From Pelagibius marinus (GTDB lineage Bacteria > Pseudomonadota > Alphaproteobacteria > Kiloniellales > Kiloniellaceae): 64,000 nt of DNA. The position numbers were made by a program, and so were the translations under genes. The stretch is taken from assembly GCF_014925385.1 (NCBI RefSeq), contig NZ_JACSDK010000014.1:307011-371010 (forward strand), given 5' to 3'. The notes below the pieces were generated by a model. That model was not told where the DNA came from and made no database searches. It was given only the letters and a program-made list of their open reading frames with translations. Within the stretch, counting starts at the first letter, position 1. Every line of letters starts with the position of its first letter. This document shows, one piece after another, positions 57,217 through 64,000 of the stretch.

Positions 57217-59118
57217 ATGGCTATCGCTAGCAAACAGGCTTCCCGGAAGTCTGGTACTAAGGCGGTTCGCAAGACCGCAAAGAAGACCACCGCGCGCCGC
57301 AAGACTGCGGCTCGCAAGACGGCTGCCCGGAAGACCACGGCCCGGCGGACCACGGCTCGCAAGACCACGGCTCGCAAGACCACGGCTCGGAAGACGACGG
57401 CTCGTAAGAGCCCGGCTCGGAAGACGGCTGCCAAGAAGAAGACGACCGCTCGTAAGACGACTGCTCGTAAGACGACTGCTCGTAAGACGACGGCCCGTAA
57501 GACGACCGCGCGTAAGAGCCCGGCTCGGAAGACGGCCGCCCGTAAGACGACCGCTCGTAAGACGACCGCTCGTAAGACGACGGCTCGCAAGACGGCTGCC
57601 CGTAAGACGGTGGCCAAGAAGCGCGTCGTGAAGAAGACCGCGGCTCGCAAGAGCCCGGCGCGTAAGACGACGGCGCGTAAGACGACCGCCCGCAAGACGG
57701 CTGCTCGCAAGAGCCCGGCTCGCAAGACGGCCGCCAAGAAGCGCGTTGTTCGTAAGACGGCAGCTCGGAAGAGCCCGGCTCGCAAGACCACCGCGCGTAA
57801 GACGACCGCTCGCAAGACGGCCGCCAAGAAGCGCGTTGTGAAGCGTAAGACGGCTGCTCGGAAGAGCCCGGCGCGTAAGACTACGGCCCGCAAGACGGCT
57901 ACCCGTCGCACGGCCGCCAAGAAGCGTGTTGTGAAACGCAAGACGGCTGCTCGCAAGAGCCCGGCTCGCAAAACCACGGCGCGCAAGACGGCGACCCGTC
58001 GCACGGCTGCCAAGAAGCGTGTCGTGAAGCGTAAGACGGCTGCTCGCAAGAGCCCGGCTCGCAAGACCACCGCGCGTAAGACGACCGCTCGCAAGACGGC
58101 CGCCAAGAAGCGCGTTGTGAAGCGTAAGACGGCGGCTCGCAAGAGCCCGGCCCGTAAGACCACGGCGCGTAAGACGGCTACCCGTCGCACGGCCGCCAAG
58201 AAGCGTGTTGTGAAGCGCAAGACGGCTGCTCGCAAGAGCCCGGCTCGCAAAACCACGGCGCGCAAGACGGCGACCCGTCGCACGGCTGCCAAGAAGCGTG
58301 TCGTGAAGCGTAAGACGGCTGCTCGCAAGAGCCCGGCTCGCAAGACCACCGCGCGTAAGACGACCGCTCGCAAGACGGCCGCCAAGAAGCGCGTTGTGAA
58401 GCGTAAGACGGCGGCTCGCAAGAGCCCGGCCCGTAAGACCACGGCGCGTAAGACGGCTACCCGTCGCACGGCCGCCAAGAAGCGTGTTGTGAAACGCAAG
58501 ACGGCTGCTCGCAAGAGCCCGGCTCGCAAGACCACGGCCCGTAAGACGGCGACCCGTCGCACGGCTGGCAAGAAGCGCGTTGTGAAGCGTAAGACGGCTG
58601 CGCGTAAGACGACCGCTCGCAAGACCACGGCTCGTAAGAGCCCGGCTCGCAAGACGGCCGCCAAGAAGCGCGTGACCCGTAAGACGGCTGCGCGTAAGAC
58701 GACCGCCCGCAAGACGGCTGCTCGCAAGAGCCCGGCTCGCAAGACGGCCGCCAAGAAGCGCGTGACCCGTAAGACGACGGCGCGTAAGACGACCGCCCGC
58801 AAGACGGCTGCTCGCAAGAGCCCGGCTCGCAAGACGGCCGCCAAGAAGCGCGTTGTCAAGCGTAAGACTGCGGCTCGCAAGAGCCCGGCCCGCAAGACCA
58901 CGGCCCGCAAGACGGCTGCTCGCAAGAGTGCCGCTCGCAAGACGACTGCTCGTCGGTCGATCGCCCGCAAGACGCCTTCGCGTAAGGCCATTGCGACGCG
59001 TCGCCTGATTGCTTCTCGCCTTGCATCTTCGCGTCCGTCGACGGCGAGCCGGCTTGCTGCGGTCTCCCGTGCGACCCGCCAGGGTGGTTCCTACCGGAAC
59101 GGCTTGGCGCATCGCTAA
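57217..59118 (+). CDS. H1-like Lys/Arg/Ala/Thr-rich repeat DNA-binding protein
   Basis: A 633-residue extremely basic protein made almost wholly of KTAARKSPARK, KTTARK and AAKKRVVKR modules, resembling the C-terminal domain of histone H1 and bacterial H1-like proteins (HctB/BpH1/AlgP style). There are no aromatic residues in the repeats. A non-repetitive tail (SIARKTPSRKAIATRRLIAS to YRNGLAHR) closes it. I choose the ATG at 57217 (GAGGAAA eight bases upstream) over 57193. It should coat DNA non-specifically; role in nucleoid compaction is inferred. A strong terminator follows. Confidence 0.9.
   Translation: MAIASKQASRKSGTKAVRKTAKKTTARRKTAARKTAARKTTARRTTARKTTARKTTARKTTARKSPARKTAAKKKTTARKTTARKTTARKTTARKTTARKSPARKTAARKTTARKTTARKTTARKTAARKTVAKKRVVKKTAARKSPARKTTARKTTARKTAARKSPARKTAAKKRVVRKTAARKSPARKTTARKTTARKTAAKKRVVKRKTAARKSPARKTTARKTATRRTAAKKRVVKRKTAARKSPARKTTARKTATRRTAAKKRVVKRKTAARKSPARKTTARKTTARKTAAKKRVVKRKTAARKSPARKTTARKTATRRTAAKKRVVKRKTAARKSPARKTTARKTATRRTAAKKRVVKRKTAARKSPARKTTARKTTARKTAAKKRVVKRKTAARKSPARKTTARKTATRRTAAKKRVVKRKTAARKSPARKTTARKTATRRTAGKKRVVKRKTAARKTTARKTTARKSPARKTAAKKRVTRKTAARKTTARKTAARKSPARKTAAKKRVTRKTTARKTTARKTAARKSPARKTAAKKRVVKRKTAARKSPARKTTARKTAARKSAARKTTARRSIARKTPSRKAIATRRLIASRLASSRPSTASRLAAVSRATRQGGSYRNGLAHR
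57754..58590 (+). repeat. Nested 93-bp units grouped as three 279-bp super-repeats
   Basis: Nine 93-base units (31 residues each) run in exact register as 57754-58032, 58033-58311 and 58312-58590. Each 279-base block has the order b-a-a, where b carries KTTARKTAAKK and a carries KTATRRTAAKK. Blocks 2 and 3 differ at about seven positions (about 97% identity), with the first 170 bases identical. Confidence 0.9.
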
Positions 59119-59161
59119 GAACTGACGACGCGATTTCGGCTTTACTGGTGCAAAGCAGTAG

Positions 59162-59196
59162 GAGGCGGGTACCCAGCGGTACCCGCCTCTTTCTCT
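59162..59196 (+). terminator. Terminator of the H1-like gene
   Basis: GAGGCGGGTACC and GGTACCCGCCTC form a perfect 12-base-pair stem with a CAGC loop, followed by TTTCTCTTT. It lies about 44 bases after the stop at 59118. Confidence 0.92.
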
Positions 59197-59438
59197 TTCC
59201 GGTTTCGGTCAGGGCGGAGCCTGGTTCCGCCTTTTCGCATTTCCCGCGCCTGCGGCATCAAGAGAGCTTGTTGTCACTTCCGGCGGCAGGCTGTAATAAC
59301 CAGCAACAATTGTTGATTTGATGGGAAAATTTGCGCTGTGGCAAAGTCCGCACCGTTCGGGGCGGCGAGTCGTTTATCGTTTTACTGCACAGTATGAGTT
59401 CCCAGGTCCCTTTTACGTCGAGATATTCTGACCAGACT
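59197..59438 (+). promoter_or_regulatory. glmU upstream region with a palindrome
   Basis: No gene seen. CAACAATTGTTG at 59304-59315 is a perfect 12-base palindrome, 124 bases before the glmU ATG, and an AT-rich stretch follows. A promoter for glmU-glmS presumably lies here. Confidence 0.4.
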
Positions 59439-60866
59439 ATGTCCGATCGTAAGCTTGCCGTCGTAGTTCTGGCTGCCGGGAAAGGCAGCCGCATGAAATC
59501 CGATCTGCCCAAGGTCCTGCACCCGGTCGCCGGCCAGCCGATGCTGTGGCATGTGCTGACCGCCGTGGGTCCCTTGGCGCCGGCCGAGACGGTGGTGGTG
59601 ATCGCGCCCGGGATGGACGACGTGGCCGCCGCCGCAGCGCCCTGCCGCTGCGCCGTGCAGGCGCAGCCGCTGGGCACCGGCCATGCCGTCGCCGCGGCCC
59701 GGGAAACCCTGAAACCCCTGGTCGACAGGGGGGCCGACCTCTTGGTGCTGTTCGGCGACTGCCCGCTGCTGACCAGCGAGACGCTGCAGCGCCTGGCCCA
59801 GGCGCGCCGCGCGGCGCAGGCGCCGGACTTCGTCGGTCTGGCCTTTCGCCCGGCCGACCCGGCGGCCTATGGCCGGGTGATCCTCGACGAAGCTAAGGTG
59901 GGCGAGGAGGGGCGCATCGAGAAGATCGTCGAATTCGCCGACGCCGACACGGCGCAGCGCCAGATCGATCTCTGCAACGCCGGCATCGTCCTGGGTGACG
60001 CCGGCCGCCTCTTCGACCTGATCGAGCGCCTCGGCAGCCACAACGCCCAGGGTGAATACTACCTGACCGACATCTTCGGCCTGGCCCATGCGGAGGGCCG
60101 GCCGGCCGGCGTGGTCGAGTGTCCGGCCGAGGAGGTCCTCGGTGTCAATTCGCGCGCCGACCTGGCACTGGTGGAGCAGGTCATGCAGGGCCGCCTGCGG
60201 CGGCGCGCCATGGCCGAGGGCGCCACCCTGGTCGACCCGGAGACCGTCTGGCTCTCCGCCGACACCCGCTTGGGGCGCGACGTCACGGTGCAGCCCTCGG
60301 TCTTCTTCGGTCCCGGCGTCACCGTCGGCGACCGGGTGGAGATCCGCAGCTTCTGCCACCTGGAAGGGGCCGAGGTCGGCGACGAGGTGGTGCTGGGCCC
60401 CTTCGCGCGGCTGCGCCCGGGGGCCAGGCTGGGCCGCGCCGCCCACGTCGGCAACTTCGTCGAGATCAAGAACGCCGAGTTGGGCGAGGGCGCCAAGGCC
60501 AACCACCTGACCTACCTTGGCGACGCCACGGTGGGGGCGGCGGCCAATGTCGGCGCCGGGACCATCACCTGCAACTATGATGGCTTCCTGAAGCACCGCA
60601 CGACCATTGGCGCCAAGGCCTTCATCGGCTCCAATACGGCGCTGGTCGCGCCGGTGACCGTGGGTGAGGGCGCGCTGGTCGCCGCCGGCAGCACCATCAC
60701 CGAGGACGTGCCCGCCGACGCCCTGGCGGTGGAGCGCAGCGAGCAGCGCAACCGCGAAGGCACGGCCGCGCGCTTCCGCGCCGAACGCCAGGCGGCCAAG
60801 GACCAGGCGGCCAAGGAGGCCGAGGCAGGGAAGTCCGGGAAGAGTTCCGGCCGCAAGTCGTCGTAA
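59439..60866 (+). CDS. glmU: Bifunctional GlcNAc-1-P uridyltransferase/GlcN-1-P acetyltransferase
   Basis: A 475-residue enzyme making UDP-GlcNAc for peptidoglycan and LPS. N-terminal pyrophosphorylase motif LAAGKGSRMKSDLPKVLH, then QPLGTGHAV and FGDCPLL; C-terminal left-handed beta helix from about residue 250 (hexapeptides such as VGDRVEIRSF, IGSNTALVAP) with the acetyltransferase signature VGAGTITCNYDG. The tail is Lys/Ala/Ser-rich. glmS follows after 32 bases, so precursor supply is organised as an operon. Confidence 0.96.
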   Translation: MSDRKLAVVVLAAGKGSRMKSDLPKVLHPVAGQPMLWHVLTAVGPLAPAETVVVIAPGMDDVAAAAAPCRCAVQAQPLGTGHAVAAARETLKPLVDRGADLLVLFGDCPLLTSETLQRLAQARRAAQAPDFVGLAFRPADPAAYGRVILDEAKVGEEGRIEKIVEFADADTAQRQIDLCNAGIVLGDAGRLFDLIERLGSHNAQGEYYLTDIFGLAHAEGRPAGVVECPAEEVLGVNSRADLALVEQVMQGRLRRRAMAEGATLVDPETVWLSADTRLGRDVTVQPSVFFGPGVTVGDRVEIRSFCHLEGAEVGDEVVLGPFARLRPGARLGRAAHVGNFVEIKNAELGEGAKANHLTYLGDATVGAAANVGAGTITCNYDGFLKHRTTIGAKAFIGSNTALVAPVTVGEGALVAAGSTITEDVPADALAVERSEQRNREGTAARFRAERQAAKDQAAKEAEAGKSGKSSGRKSS

Positions 60867-60898
60867 CAGAGTTCAGGCAAGCAAAGGATCAAGGCCCT

Positions 60899-62722
<1,824 letters not shown>

Positions 62723-63061
62723 GCCCTCCGGAAGGGCGTTAACCATTTTCGCAGGCGATCTACTCACTTCCGGTTAGTTGCGAGTTTGCGATTCTTTTTT
62801 GCGCTGCGGCAGGATCCAGGCCCGGATTCCGGGGAATTCGGGCCTGCATTCAAACCCTTAAATGGTGAACGGACTTGAGCGCTGGTCGGGAGGAAATTCT
62901 CCAATAGGTAGCGCACGGTAAAGAGTCGTTCATCTTCCTTTATTAGAACTATGGGACAGATTTCAGGCCTCGCCGGGACAGGTATGCCCGGCTATTGGGC
63001 CGTCCGGATGTTTTCGGTTTTTGCCGGAGGAAGGGCGGCTTGGGATCCAGGAGACGGAACC
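62723..63061. other. Intergenic region with a hairpin
   Basis: About 340 bases with no gene seen. At 62818-62845 AGGCCCG-GATTCC-GG-GGAATT-CGGGCCT forms a near-perfect stem, possibly a transcript end for glmS or an operator. The right part, up to the AGGAGACGG ribosome site, is the likely promoter of the FecR-type gene. Confidence 0.5.
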
Positions 63062-64000
63062 ATGGCATTCACGACCAAGTTTTTTGCGTCGGATCTTCGC
63101 CGCCAGGTCATCATTTCGGCCGGCGTCATTCTTATAGCCGTTGCGGCGGCGATGATGATGCGTCCCGAGGTGGCTTCGTCCAGCGCGGAGTGGTCGGTAC
63201 TGGCCACCAACGGGAAGGCGGAATGGCGCGCCACTGCCGGAAACGGCGATTGGGTGGACTTGACCCTCGACAGCCGCGTGCCGGACGGTGCGGAACTGCG
63301 TACCGGTGGAGCCGGCTCGGCCGTGGTCGCCAAGGGCCTGGACCGGATCGAACTGCGGCCCAACACCTCACTGGTGGTGGCGGCGCGGCAATCCACCTTC
63401 GGCAAGATGGAGATCGACCAGACCTCGGGCAGCGCGACCTATACCGTCGAGAAGCGCCCGGCGGGCACCTTCTCGGTGCATACACCCTACGTGGTGGCTG
63501 TTGTGAAGGGCACCAAGTTCGATGTCGACATCGAGTCCGGGGATACCAGCGTCTCCGTGAACGAAGGCCGGGTCGGCGTTTCCGATACGCGCGGCGGCGG
63601 ATCCGTCGACGTGACGCCCGGCCAGACGGCGCGGGCCTCCAGCAGCGCGCCCGGCCTTGACGTGGGGGCGACACCCGCAGGCAAGTCTTCTGCGAAGCGC
63701 TCGGCCAGTTCCAGCGCCCCGGGCAAGTCTGCCGACGCGGCGGGCAAGGGCAACGGCGGCGGCAACGGCGGCGGCAACGGCGGCGGCAATGGCGGCGGTA
63801 ACGGCGGCGGCAACGGCGGCGGCAACGGCGGCGGCAATGGCGGCGGTAACGGCGGCGGCAATGGCGGCGGTAACGGCGGCGGCAATGGCGGCGGTAACGG
63901 CGGCGGTAACGGCGGCGGTAACGGCGGCGGCAACGGCGGCGGCAATGGCGGCGGCAACGGCGGCGGTAACGGCGGCGGGAATGGCAAGGGCAAGGACAAG
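63062..64000 (+). CDS. FecR domain protein with (NGGG)n tract (3' end beyond window)
   Basis: An open frame of 313 codons running off the window. One membrane helix near residues 14-32 (VIISAGVILIAVAAAMMM) anchors it; the FecR-like beta domain covers about residues 48-190, with VVKGTKFDVDIESGDTSVSV and NEGRVGVSDT characteristic. After a Ser/Lys/Ala linker comes a tract of nineteen NGGG repeats, then NGKGKDK at the edge. AGGAGACGG precedes the ATG. Alphaproteobacterial proteins of this layout often continue into further domains; none visible here. Confidence 0.85.
   Translation, partial: MAFTTKFFASDLRRQVIISAGVILIAVAAAMMMRPEVASSSAEWSVLATNGKAEWRATAGNGDWVDLTLDSRVPDGAELRTGGAGSAVVAKGLDRIELRPNTSLVVAARQSTFGKMEIDQTSGSATYTVEKRPAGTFSVHTPYVVAVVKGTKFDVDIESGDTSVSVNEGRVGVSDTRGGGSVDVTPGQTARASSSAPGLDVGATPAGKSSAKRSASSSAPGKSADAAGKGNGGGNGGGNGGGNGGGNGGGNGGGNGGGNGGGNGGGNGGGNGGGNGGGNGGGNGGGNGGGNGGGNGGGNGGGNGGGNGKGKDK
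63752..63979 (+). repeat. Nineteen 12-bp tandem repeats coding NGGG
   Basis: Units AAYGGCGGCGGN run without interruption, always in frame, with only synonymous variation (AAC/AAT, GGC/GGT/GGG). The glycine-asparagine tract follows the FecR domain and is likely to vary in length between strains. Confidence 0.92.

Noticed and set aside
57072..59112. Two leftward open frames of over 600 codons across the H1-like gene, one resembling pentapeptide-like AVLRAVVLRA repeats
   Set aside because: They arise because the repeated Lys/Arg/Ala/Thr codons have no stop in the antisense frames. The rightward frame has a ribosome site, a known protein type and a terminator.
63487..63999. Leftward poly-proline/leucine ORF
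   Set aside because: Antisense shadow of the NGGG repeat; the FecR domain is in the rightward frame.

Overview
The window reads as a piece of a G+C-rich (roughly two-thirds G+C by eye) alphaproteobacterial chromosome, most likely from the Rhodospirillales or a neighbouring order. Pointers are a MipZ-type ParA ATPase, a perfect CtrA-type box, an intracellular polyhydroxyalkanoate depolymerase, a heat-shock promoter of the alphaproteobacterial RpoH type, class Ia NrdAB, REP-like palindromes typical of alphaproteobacteria, and an H1-like Lys/Ala/Arg repeat protein. Taxonomy below class level is inference. No phage, integrase, transposase, CRISPR array or rRNA was seen; there is one tRNA gene (Val, CAC).

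Layout. 1-11 kb: the truncated 5' part of an ABC exporter gene, a DUF2927-like lipoprotein, then a rightward cluster for uptake and cleavage of peptides or amides (amidohydrolase, solute-binding protein, two permeases, two ATPases, M20 amidohydrolase), then a PAS_5-type protein. 11-14 kb: a small heat-shock gene with an RpoH-like promoter, two small unknown genes, a rhomboid protease and a lipoprotein. 14-17.6 kb: a second, leftward peptide-type ABC cluster without ATPases. 17.8-24.9 kb: a CBS-containing site-2 protease, then an old tandem duplication with two near-identical hemolysin III genes, different cargo in each half (methyltransferase + cupin + LysR versus another methyltransferase), a NYN-LOTUS gene and a C-terminal fragment of it at the junction. 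24.9-29.5 kb: a TAXI binding protein, hemerythrin, PhaZ, a methyltransferase and a small ORF. 29.5-34.3 kb: an AT-rich island carrying a CtrA box, a ParA-like ATPase coupled to a large SPOR-domain protein, convergent MipZ, and an unknown acidic protein; this looks like a cell-division or polar-positioning locus. 34.4-46 kb: housekeeping and accessory metabolism (PyrE, MFS pump, enoyl-CoA hydratase, dienelactone hydrolase, LytTR membrane regulator, GNAT, thioesterase, CysQ, orphan form II CoxL-like subunit, glyoxalase). 46-50.5 kb: REP-like repeats, nrdB, nrdA and a YedK/HMCES-type protein. 50.5-56.7 kb: Sel1-repeat protein, a decayed glycosyltransferase, a sulfur module (exported rhodanese + YeeE/TsuA-type transporter) behind an AT-rich dyad, two tiny genes, two tandem secreted eight-cysteine paralogues, tRNA-Val. 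56.7-64 kb: the H1-like repeat protein, glmU-glmS, and the start of a FecR-domain protein ending in (NGGG)n.

The most unusual items are the microhomology-joined duplication at 18.9-24.2 kb, the ParA/SPOR/MipZ neighbourhood with its CtrA box, the nested 93/279-bp repeats of the H1-like gene, and the eight-cysteine secreted pair. All functional statements rest on motifs and family memory; no database search was run.
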